Assembly: GCA_945946715.1 (NCBI GenBank)
Contig: CAMEWU010000155.1
Location: 1 to 5,497, forward strand
Direction of reading: 5' to 3'
DNA length: 5,497 bases
From: an uncultured Clostridium sp.
GTDB taxonomy: Bacteria; Bacillota; Clostridia; Lachnospirales; Lachnospiraceae
A program made the translations under genes and the position numbers. The notes beneath the pieces were generated by a model. That model was not told where the DNA came from, searched no databases, and saw only the letters and a list, made by a program, of their open reading frames with translations. Shown here in pieces: positions 1 to 5,497 of the stretch (position 1 is the first letter of the stretch; every line of letters begins with the position of its first letter).

Positions 1-1242
1 GATAACTCCCTCTAATACGTCCCATACTTCCTTCTCTACTCTGTCTACCATCTTCTTTGCACTCTTGATATTGTGTGCAGTTCCGTTGGCAACTAATTCC
101 TTCATTACAAACGGCTTGAATAACTCAATAGCCATTTCCTTTGGCAGACCGCACTGATAAATCTTCAGCTCCGGTCCTACAACGATAACAGAACGTCCGG
201 AATAGTCAACACGTTTTCCTAACAGATTCTGACGGAAACGTCCCTGCTTACCCTTTAACATATCAGACAAGGACTTTAATGCACGATTACCAGGACCCGT
301 TACTGCACGTCCACGTCTACCATTATCAATCAGAGAATCCACTGCTTCCTGTAACATTCTCTTTTCATTTCGAACGATAATGTCCGGAGCACCTAACTCC
401 AACAATCTCTTTAAACGATTGTTACGATTAATAATCCGTCTGTATAAATCATTTAAATCAGAGGTAGCAAACCGTCCACCATCCAACTGAACCATAGGAC
501 GGATATCCGGTGGAATAACCGGTACTACATCCAAAATCATCCATTCCGGTTTGTTATGAGAAGAACGGAAGGCCTCTACAACCTCTAAACGCTTAATAAT
601 CTTTGCACGCTTCTGACCGGTAGAATTCTTAAGCTCTTTACTTAATTCCTCGTAGTCCTTTTCCAAGTCAATTGCCTGCAATAATTCCTTAATGGATTCT
701 GCGCCCATACCTGCACGGAATGAACCATAACCAAACTTCTCTTCTGCATCCCGGTATTCCTTCTCAGATAAAACATCTTTGTATTTCAAATCTGTCTCAC
801 CCGGATCCAGTACAATATAGGACGCAAAGTATAATACTTTCTCTAATTCTCTTGGTGACTTATCTAACAACAGACCCATCCGGCTAGGGATACCCTTAAA
901 ATACCAGATATGTGAAACAGGAGCTGCCAGTTCAATATGTCCCATACGCTCTCTACGGACATTTGCCTTGGTAACCTCTACACCACATCGGTCACAGATA
1001 ACACCCTTATAACGAACCTTTTTGTACTTACCACAGTGGCATTCCCAATCCTTACTTGGCCCGAAAATACGCTCGCAAAATAAACCGTCCTTTTCCGGTT
1101 TTAAGGTTCTATAATTGATTGTCTCCGGCTTCTTTACTTCACCATGAGACCACTCTCTAATCTTATCAGGAGAAGCTAACCCAATCTTAATGGAGTCAAA
1201 GTTAATTGGCTGGTCTACTTCTTGATTATTCATATTTGACAT
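1..1242 (-). CDS. rpoC: DNA-directed RNA polymerase beta-prime subunit, N-terminal part (cut by window edge)
   Basis: RpoC forms the clamp and, with RpoB, the active centre of RNA polymerase. I translated the frame by hand: 414 codons are open from the ATG at 1242 to base 1, so it leaves the window in frame and shows no frameshift. Visible parts, numbered from that ATG: the zinc ribbon cysteines C68, C70, C83 and C86; the VRRERMGHIELAAPVSHIW block (95-113); the lid (about 249-261); the clamp coiled coil that binds the sigma factor (about 260-307, DLYRRIINRNNRLKRLLELG); the rudder (about 306-323); and the switch-2 segment with R335, R344 and R350 (KGKQGRFRQNLLGKRVDYSG). The numbering runs two behind E. 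coli throughout. The catalytic NADFDGDQM motif should lie roughly 40-50 residues past the left edge, so it cannot be checked here. The start at 1242 is chosen over the in-frame ATG at 1233 because AAGGAG sits 9 bases upstream of it. It lies 21 bases after rpoB with no terminator between, so the two are probably co-transcribed. Confidence 0.98.
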   Translation of the reverse strand, partial: MSNMNNQEVDQPINFDSIKIGLASPDKIREWSHGEVKKPETINYRTLKPEKDGLFCERIFGPSKDWECHCGKYKKVRYKGVICDRCGVEVTKANVRRERMGHIELAAPVSHIWYFKGIPSRMGLLLDKSPRELEKVLYFASYIVLDPGETDLKYKDVLSEKEYRDAEEKFGYGSFRAGMGAESIKELLQAIDLEKDYEELSKELKNSTGQKRAKIIKRLEVVEAFRSSHNKPEWMILDVVPVIPPDIRPMVQLDGGRFATSDLNDLYRRIINRNNRLKRLLELGAPDIIVRNEKRMLQEAVDSLIDNGRRGRAVTGPGNRALKSLSDMLKGKQGRFRQNLLGKRVDYSGRSVIVVGPELKIYQCGLPKEMAIELFKPFVMKELVANGTAHNIKSAKKMVDRVEKEVWDVLEGVI

Positions 1243-1251
1243 CTCGTAGTA

Positions 1252-1257
1252 CTCCTT
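1252..1257 (-). promoter_or_regulatory. Ribosome binding site of rpoC
   Basis: AAGGAG on the minus strand, 9 bases before the ATG at 1242. It lies inside the 21-base gap after the rpoB stop and decides the first ATG (1242) as the rpoC start rather than the later in-frame ATG at 1233. rpoB ends in two stop codons in tandem (TAATAA, 1261-1266), so rpoC appears to be initiated independently and not by direct translational overlap. Confidence 0.85.
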
Positions 1258-1263
1258 CCATTA

Positions 1264-4200
1264 TTATTCTTCTGAACCATCATAGTCCATATCATCCACG
1301 TAGTCATCTTCTTCATCTGCCTCGTCGATGTATTCACCCTGTTCATCAACCTGATTATAACCATCATATTGATTATATTCATCGTTGCTCTTCATATCAT
1401 CGCCTTCAATCATAGGACGTAAGTTCTCGTCTCCATAGTTGATGGTTTCACTGAATTCCACCTCTTCATTATTTTCGTCATATACCTTAACATCTAATGC
1501 AAGAGACTGTAATTCTTTTAATAATACCTTAAAGGATTCCGGAATACCAGGTTCTGGGATATTATCACCTTTAATAATTGCTTCATAGGTCTTAACACGT
1601 CCCACAACATCATCAGACTTTACAGTTAAGATTTCCTGCAAGGTATAAGAAGCACCATAGGCCTCTAATGCCCAAACTTCCATCTCACCAAACCGCTGTC
1701 CACCAAACTGTGCTTTACCACCTAATGGCTGCTGGGTTACCAGAGAGTAAGGACCGGTAGAACGGGCATGAATCTTATCGTCTACCAAGTGATGCAGCTT
1801 CAGGTAATGCATGAAACCAATGGTAACAGGTCCGTCAAATTCCTCACCGGTACGTCCATCACGAAGTTGAACCTTACCGGTACGATTAATTGGAACACCC
1901 TTCCACTCACTTCTATGGTCACGATTCTCATACAGATAATCTAACACTTCATCATTCAAGCTGTTGCCCCATTTTTCCTTGAACGTATCCCACTCTTCAT
2001 TTGCATAATCATTTGCAATTTCCAGAGTTTCCATAATTTCTTCCTCGTTCGCACCATCAAATACCGGAGTACTAATCTTAAAGCCTAATACATTAGCAGC
2101 AAGACTTAAGTGTGTCTCCAATACCTGTCCGATATTCATACGGGAAGGTACACCCAATGGATTCAATACGATATCCAAAGGTCTTCCGTTTGGCAGGAAC
2201 GGCATATCTTCTACCGGTAAAATGCGGGAAACAACACCCTTATTACCATGACGACCAGCCATCTTATCACCAACAGAAATCTTTCTCTTCTGAGCAATAT
2301 ATACACGAACGGATTTATTCACTCCCGGTGGAAGTTCATCTCCATTCTCTCTTGTAAACACCTTTGTGTCCATAACGACACCAAATGCACCATGTGGTAC
2401 ACGAAGGGAAGTATCACGTACTTCTCTTGCCTTTTCACCAAAGATTGCACGTAACAATCTTTCTTCTGCGGTCAGTTCTGTTTCTCCCTTTGGAGTTACT
2501 TTACCAACCAGAATATCTCCGGCACGTACCTCTGCACCAATACGGATAATACCATTTTCATCCAAATCCTTTAATGCATCGTCACTTAATCCGGCTAAAT
2601 CTCTGGTAATTTCTTCCTGACCTAATTTTGTATCTCTGGCTTCTGCTTCATACTCTTCAATATGAACAGAAGTATATACATCATCCTGAACCAGACGCTC
2701 ACTTAATAATACCGCATCCTCGTAGTTATAACCTTCCCATGTCATGAAACCGATTAATGGATTCTTACCAAGTGCAATCTCACCACCGGAAGTAGATGGT
2801 CCATCTGCGATTACCTCACCGGCTTCTACCTTATCACCCTTGCAGACAATCGGCCGCTGATTCATACAGTTACCCTGATTGCTTCGAGCAAACTTAATAA
2901 CATGATAGGTATCTTTGGTTCCATCCTCACAACAGATTACAATTTCCTTGCTGGATGACTTTTCAACTACACCTGCATGCTTTGCAACAATACATACACC
3001 TGAATCCACTGCTGCTTTTGCTTCCATACCGGTACCAACAATTGGTGATTCTGTACGCAGAAGCGGTACTGCCTGACGCTGCATGTTGGAACCCATCAAG
3101 GCACGGTTCGCATCATCATTTTGCAGGAACGGAATCATGGATGTTGCTACAGAGAACACCATCTTTGGTGATACGTCCATCAAGTCTACCTTATTCTTAG
3201 GGAATTCAGAAGTTTCTTCTTTGAAACGACCGGCAACATTATTATTTATAAAATGTCCTTCTGCATCCAAAGGCTCATTTGCCTGTGCAACAACGAATTT
3301 ATCTTCATCATCTGCAGTCAGATAAACAACCTCATCTGTTACGATTGGATTTTCCGGATCGCTCTTATCCAGTTTCCGGTATGGCGCCTCTACAAATCCA
3401 TACTGATTAATTCTTGCATAACAAGCCAGAGAGTTAATCAAACCAATGTTAGGACCTTCAGGGGTTTCAATCGGACACATTCTACCATAGTGGGTATAGT
3501 GTACATCTCGAACCTCAAAACCGGCACGATCTCTGGAAAGACCACCAGGACCTAAGGCTGATAAACGTCTCTTATGTGTCAACTCAGACAATGGATTGTT
3601 CTGATCCATAAACTGTGATAACTGAGAACTTCCAAAGAACTCCTTCACAGCAGCCGTTACCGGCTTAATGTTAATTAAGGAAGACGCAGAAATTGTATCT
3701 GCATCCTGTGTTGTCATACGTTCCCGAACCACACGTTCCAGACGTGACAAACCAATCCGGTACTGATTCTGCAACAATTCTCCAACTGCACGAATACGAC
3801 GATTGCCCAAGTGGTCAATATCATCCTGGTTACCAATTCCATACTCTAAGTGCATATTATAATTAATAGAAGCAAATATATCTTCTTTGGTAATGTGCTT
3901 TGGAATCAAATCTGAAATATTTTTCGCAATTTCTGATTTTAACTCTTCACCATTGAACTGTTCTAATAATTTCTTCAAAACCGGATAATATACTTTCTCA
4001 ACAATACCTAACTCAGCAGGGTCAAAGTCTACATATCCAGCTAAATCTACCATCATGTTGGACAATACTTTTACATTCTTCTCTTCTGTTTGAACCATAA
4101 CGTATGGAACAGCTGCATTTTGGATGTCATTTGCCAATTCCTGCGTAACTGTATCACCAGCAGAAGCAATGATTTCACCTGTTGTACTGTTCACTACATC

Positions 4201-5088
4201 TTCTGTCAGTACATATCCAACAATCCGATTCTGTAATGCCAGCTTTTTATTAAATTTATATCTACCTACTTTTGCCAAATCATATCTCTTAGGGTCAAAA
4301 AACATGCTATTAATCAGACTTTCTGCACTTTCAACAGCTAACGGCTCACCTGGTCTGATCTTCTTATAAAGCTCTAACAAACCACTTTCATAATCTGTAG
4401 ACGGATCCTTTTCGATACTTGCCAGAATCTTAGGTTCTTCACCAAACAAATCAATAATCTCTGCATTTGTTCCCACACCAAGAGAACGAATCAGAACCGT
4501 AATCGGCACTTTTCTGGTTCGATCTACACGTACAGAAAATACATTATTAGAATCTGTCTCGTATTCCAACCATGCACCACGGTTTGGAATTACGGTACAG
4601 GAATAAAGCTCCTTACCAATTTTATCATGACCAATTGCATAATAAATACCCGGAGAACGAACTAACTGGCTAACGATAACACGTTCTGCACCATTAATTA
4701 CAAAGGTGCCGGTTTCTGTCATTAATGGCAAATCACCGATGAAAATGTCATGGGTACTCATTTCGTCTGTTTCTTTTTTGCGAAGTCGTACCGTAACTTT
4801 CAACGGAGCTGCATATGTTGCATCCCGCTCTTTACACTCCTCAATCGAATATTTTACATCGTCTCTGCATAACTGGAAGCCAATAAACTCCATGCAGTAA
4901 CGACCGCTGACATCTTCAATTGGAGAAATGTCATCAAACGCTTCTTTCAAGCCGTCTGTCAGGAACCATTCATATGAGTTCTTCTGAACTTCAATCAGAT
5001 TTGGCATATCAAGAACTTCATTACTTCTTGAATAACTCATTCTGATTCCTTTGCCTGATTTGATAGGATTAATCCTTGTTTTTTCCAT
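1264..5088 (-). CDS. rpoB: DNA-directed RNA polymerase beta subunit, complete
   Basis: RpoB is the second-largest catalytic subunit of RNA polymerase; it forms one wall of the active-site cleft, the RNA exit path and the rifampicin pocket. The protein is 1274 residues from the ATG at 5088. Conserved parts in order: the N-terminal protrusion entry (SYSRSNEVLDMPNLIEVQ, from about 18), the TGTFVINGAERVIVSQLVRSPG block (about 126-147), the rifampicin cluster (486-512) with Q492, D495, H505, R508 and S510 as in susceptible enzymes, the CPIETPEGPNIGLI block (538-551), WEGYNYED with E790 and D791, QKRKISVGDKMAGRHGNKG with active-site lysines K934 and K942, and the C-terminal GGQRFGEMEVWALEAYGA block. 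The large E. coli insertion before the KRKI segment is absent. After about residue 1205 there is an acidic tail. The frame could also open 12 bases upstream at GTG 5100, but that GTG lies inside the Shine-Dalgarno sequence, so ATG 5088 is preferred. It has its own promoter upstream and is followed closely by rpoC. Confidence 0.98.
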   Translation of the reverse strand: MEKTRINPIKSGKGIRMSYSRSNEVLDMPNLIEVQKNSYEWFLTDGLKEAFDDISPIEDVSGRYCMEFIGFQLCRDDVKYSIEECKERDATYAAPLKVTVRLRKKETDEMSTHDIFIGDLPLMTETGTFVINGAERVIVSQLVRSPGIYYAIGHDKIGKELYSCTVIPNRGAWLEYETDSNNVFSVRVDRTRKVPITVLIRSLGVGTNAEIIDLFGEEPKILASIEKDPSTDYESGLLELYKKIRPGEPLAVESAESLINSMFFDPKRYDLAKVGRYKFNKKLALQNRIVGYVLTEDVVNSTTGEIIASAGDTVTQELANDIQNAAVPYVMVQTEEKNVKVLSNMMVDLAGYVDFDPAELGIVEKVYYPVLKKLLEQFNGEELKSEIAKNISDLIPKHITKEDIFASINYNMHLEYGIGNQDDIDHLGNRRIRAVGELLQNQYRIGLSRLERVVRERMTTQDADTISASSLINIKPVTAAVKEFFGSSQLSQFMDQNNPLSELTHKRRLSALGPGGLSRDRAGFEVRDVHYTHYGRMCPIETPEGPNIGLINSLACYARINQYGFVEAPYRKLDKSDPENPIVTDEVVYLTADDEDKFVVAQANEPLDAEGHFINNNVAGRFKEETSEFPKNKVDLMDVSPKMVFSVATSMIPFLQNDDANRALMGSNMQRQAVPLLRTESPIVGTGMEAKAAVDSGVCIVAKHAGVVEKSSSKEIVICCEDGTKDTYHVIKFARSNQGNCMNQRPIVCKGDKVEAGEVIADGPSTSGGEIALGKNPLIGFMTWEGYNYEDAVLLSERLVQDDVYTSVHIEEYEAEARDTKLGQEEITRDLAGLSDDALKDLDENGIIRIGAEVRAGDILVGKVTPKGETELTAEERLLRAIFGEKAREVRDTSLRVPHGAFGVVMDTKVFTRENGDELPPGVNKSVRVYIAQKRKISVGDKMAGRHGNKGVVSRILPVEDMPFLPNGRPLDIVLNPLGVPSRMNIGQVLETHLSLAANVLGFKISTPVFDGANEEEIMETLEIANDYANEEWDTFKEKWGNSLNDEVLDYLYENRDHRSEWKGVPINRTGKVQLRDGRTGEEFDGPVTIGFMHYLKLHHLVDDKIHARSTGPYSLVTQQPLGGKAQFGGQRFGEMEVWALEAYGASYTLQEILTVKSDDVVGRVKTYEAIIKGDNIPEPGIPESFKVLLKELQSLALDVKVYDENNEEVEFSETINYGDENLRPMIEGDDMKSNDEYNQYDGYNQVDEQGEYIDEADEEDDYVDDMDYDGSEE
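1267..1410 (-). other. Acidic, tyrosine-rich C-terminal tail of RpoB
   Basis: These codons specify the last 48 residues of RpoB. 22 of the 48 are Asp or Glu and six are Tyr, with a single Lys; the stretch looks disordered. It includes a small internal repeat, EYNQYDGYNQ, mirrored in the DNA by two copies of TATAATCA on the minus strand (1352-1359 and 1370-1377) spaced 18 bases apart, which fits in-frame duplication of a short unit. The conserved beta core, which in E. coli stops shortly after the counterpart of VLLKELQSLALDVKV, ends at about residue 1203, so the whole extension is about 70 residues. Its role is unknown to me. Acidic tails on clostridial beta subunits are something I recall but could not verify here. 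Confidence 0.8.
3553..3633 (-). other. rpoB: Rifampicin-resistance-determining region of rpoB, susceptible-type residues
   Basis: Codons 486-512 match E. coli beta 507-533 with a constant offset (D495 corresponds to E. coli D516). I checked three codons directly: D495 is GAT (3604-3606), H505 is CAT (3574-3576) and S510 is TCA (3559-3561). Q492 and R508 are also the usual residues. None of the common resistance substitutions at Q513, D516, H526 or S531 (E. coli numbering) is present, so the enzyme is predicted to bind rifamycins. Uptake or modification elsewhere in the genome could still change the phenotype. Confidence 0.9.
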
Positions 5089-5096
5089 TGCTGGTT

Positions 5097-5105
5097 TCAC
5101 CCCTT
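5097..5105 (-). promoter_or_regulatory. Ribosome binding site of rpoB, overlapping an alternative GTG
   Basis: AAGGGGTGA on the minus strand lies 8 bases before the ATG at 5088. Its GGGGTGA part can pair with the 3' end of 16S rRNA over seven positions, one of them G-U. The GTG that would extend the gene by four codons (MKPA) is bases 5098-5100 of this same element, and only AAGG immediately next to it could serve as its own site. This settles the start on ATG 5088. Confidence 0.8.
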
Positions 5106-5139
5106 GAACTAAAAGTATGGTAACTCTTGTCGTATCCCT

Positions 5140-5174
5140 ACAACTACATGGGCAAACCGACCCACGATAGTCAC
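5140..5174 (-). ncRNA. Long interrupted hairpin at the start of the rpoB leader RNA
   Basis: On the minus strand an inner stem CGTGGGT (5166-5160) pairs with GCCCATG (5153-5147) across a six-base loop CGGTTT (5159-5154). After a single bulged T (5167) the helix continues as GTGACTA (5174-5168) with TAGTTGT (5146-5140). That makes 14 pairs, five of them G-U, and the three outermost pairs are all wobbles. No run of T follows, so it is not a terminator. It would begin within a few bases of the predicted RNA 5' end and could protect the transcript or be part of a control element. The fold was found by eye; no energy was computed. Confidence 0.5.
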
Positions 5175-5182
5175 GCTATAAT

Positions 5183-5211
5183 ATAATAGCACCGAAGTCA
5201 AGAGGTGTCAA
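5183..5211 (-). promoter_or_regulatory. Sigma-A promoter for rpoBC
   Basis: On the minus strand the -35 box is TTGACA (5211-5206), a perfect consensus, followed by a 17-base spacer and the -10 box TATTAT (5188-5183), five of six consensus positions. An A-rich stretch (about 5212-5230, including a run of six A) lies just upstream and could act as an UP element. Transcription should start near 5177-5176. The promoter faces rpoB and sits downstream of the rplL terminator, so it can drive rpoB and rpoC independently of the ribosomal protein genes. A second TTGACT lies in the spacer but has no well-placed -10 box. Confidence 0.85.
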
Positions 5212-5238
5212 TAAGTTTTTTGTTCAAATTATGGTTCT

Positions 5239-5275
5239 AAAAAAGAAAAGGGCTCCTGCAATACTGCAAAAGCCC
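5239..5275 (-). terminator. Intrinsic terminator after rplL
   Basis: On the minus strand GGGCTTTTGCA (5275-5265) pairs with TGCAGGAGCCC (5260-5250) over 11 consecutive pairs, two of them G-U, around a four-base loop GTAT (5264-5261). It is followed directly by TTTTCTTTTTT (5249-5239). The hairpin starts 25 bases after the rplL stop codon. This is a textbook Rho-independent terminator and should end most transcripts coming from the ribosomal protein genes. E. coli has a partial attenuator at the same place; whether this one leaks cannot be told from sequence. Confidence 0.92.
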
Positions 5276-5300
5276 ATGGTTTTGTCTATAAGGGATTCTA

Positions 5301-5497
5301 TTACTTTAAGGTAACCTTAGCACCTTCAGCTTCTAACTTAGTCTTGATATCCTCAGCCTCAGCCTTAGAAGCACCTTCCTTTAACATCTTAGGTGCGCCA
5401 TCAACTACGTCCTTAGCTTCCTTTAAGCCTAAGCCGGTAACTTCACGAACAACCTTGATAACCTTAACCTTGTTAGGACCAACTTCTGTTAACTCTA
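5301..5497 (-). CDS. rplL: 50S ribosomal protein L7/L12, C-terminal domain (5' end beyond window)
   Basis: L7/L12 forms the flexible stalk of the large ribosomal subunit and recruits and stimulates the GTPase factors EF-Tu, EF-G, IF2 and RF3. The 64 codons seen, plus the TAA stop at 5301-5303, give nearly the whole globular C-terminal domain, including VIKVVREVTGLGLKEAK and the closing EAEGAKVTLK. Residues used for factor binding are in place: by alignment with E. coli K65, I69, K70, R73, E82 and K84, the fragment has K9, I13, K14, R17, E26 and K28. The N-terminal dimerisation domain and hinge lie to the right of the window; the offset implies a normal full length of about 120 residues. rplJ (L10) is expected upstream. 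The gene ends just before a strong terminator, so it is probably the last gene of its ribosomal-protein transcript. Confidence 0.98.
   Translation of the reverse strand, partial: ELTEVGPNKVKVIKVVREVTGLGLKEAKDVVDGAPKMLKEGASKAEAEDIKTKLEAEGAKVTLK

Larger units (their letters stand above)
5089..5177 (-). other. Predicted 5' untranslated leader of rpoB
   Basis: This is the stretch from the predicted transcription start (A5177 or G5176, about 6-7 bases after the -10 box) to the rpoB ATG, about 88 bases. It has no convincing small open reading frame. Its first half can form a long hairpin (5140-5174), described separately, and its last part carries the ribosome binding site. I do not recognise a named riboswitch or ribosomal-protein leader. 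A conserved RNA called Lacto-rpoB is known in front of rpoB in Lactobacillales; I cannot say whether this one is related. The start site is inferred from promoter geometry only. Confidence 0.6.

Noticed and set aside
1..1242. Apparent truncation of rpoC
   Set aside because: The frame is open to base 1 with normal conserved sequence, so the gene simply continues past the window edge. There is no sign of a broken gene.
1243..1263. Possible terminator or promoter between rpoB and rpoC
   Set aside because: The gap is only 21 bases, has no inverted repeat or T run, and is largely taken up by the rpoC ribosome binding site.
3553..3633. Rifampicin-resistance mutation in rpoB
   Set aside because: The usual susceptible residues are present at the main resistance positions, checked codon by codon for D495, H505 and S510.
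1206..4900. Several plus-strand reading frames of 64-100 codons across rpoB and the rpoB-rpoC junction
   Set aside because: They lie opposite the conserved rpoB reading frame or its junction, have odd compositions (rich in His, Ser, Leu), show no recognisable domain, and overlap each other in different frames. They are shadows of rpoB codon use.
5086..5100. rpoB start at GTG 5100, giving an N-terminus MKPAMEKT
   Set aside because: The GTG is part of the Shine-Dalgarno sequence AAGGGGTGA, has no properly spaced site of its own, and the family typically begins at MEK. ATG 5088 with an 8-base spacer fits better.
5177..5182. Perfect TATAAT on the plus strand, suggesting an antisense promoter towards rplL
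   Set aside because: The hexamer 17 bases upstream (5154-5159, AAACCG) does not resemble TTGACA. The match comes from the AT-rich, nearly self-complementary -10 region of the minus-strand promoter.
1..5497. A novel defence, mobile or CRISPR-like system
   Set aside because: No spaced direct repeats, terminal inverted repeats, transposase or accessory genes are visible. The whole window is accounted for by rpoC, rpoB, rplL and their control sequences.

Overview
This window is a piece of the core bacterial rplL-rpoB-rpoC locus, read entirely from the minus strand. In transcription order (right to left) it holds the last 64 codons of rplL (ribosomal protein L7/L12), a 212-base intergenic control region, a complete rpoB (RNA polymerase beta subunit) and the first 414 codons of rpoC (beta-prime subunit), which runs off the left edge. 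I found no sign of a mobile element, CRISPR array, tRNA, rRNA or accessory system. The long plus-strand reading frames are shadows of rpoB.

The proteins point to a low-to-moderate-GC Clostridia, most likely a Lachnospiraceae (clostridial cluster XIVa) gut bacterium. RpoB lacks the large lineage-specific insertion that E. coli carries before its KRRIQPGDK segment, RpoC has the continuous Firmicutes-style N-terminal region, and rpoB follows rplL with no methyltransferase gene between them, unlike Bacillus. The family assignment is inferred from remembered protein patterns, not from a search.

The most informative non-coding stretch lies between rplL and rpoB (5089-5300). It contains, in order on the minus strand, a strong intrinsic terminator just after rplL, an A-rich stretch, a near-consensus sigma-A promoter (TTGACA, 17-base spacer, TATTAT), and a roughly 88-base 5' leader. 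The leader can fold into a long interrupted hairpin and ends in an AAGGGGTGA Shine-Dalgarno sequence. This layout suggests that rpoBC is transcribed largely from its own promoter, with ribosomal-protein transcription ending upstream, and that the rpoB leader may be a control point.

rpoB and rpoC are separated by only 21 bases, with no terminator and a good ribosome binding site, so they should be co-transcribed to give the two large subunits of RNA polymerase in matched amounts. RpoB carries a tyrosine-rich, strongly acidic C-terminal tail beyond the conserved core. The rifampicin-binding cluster has the standard susceptible residues. Overall this is an ordinary housekeeping region; the leader RNA and the RpoB tail are the parts worth a second look.
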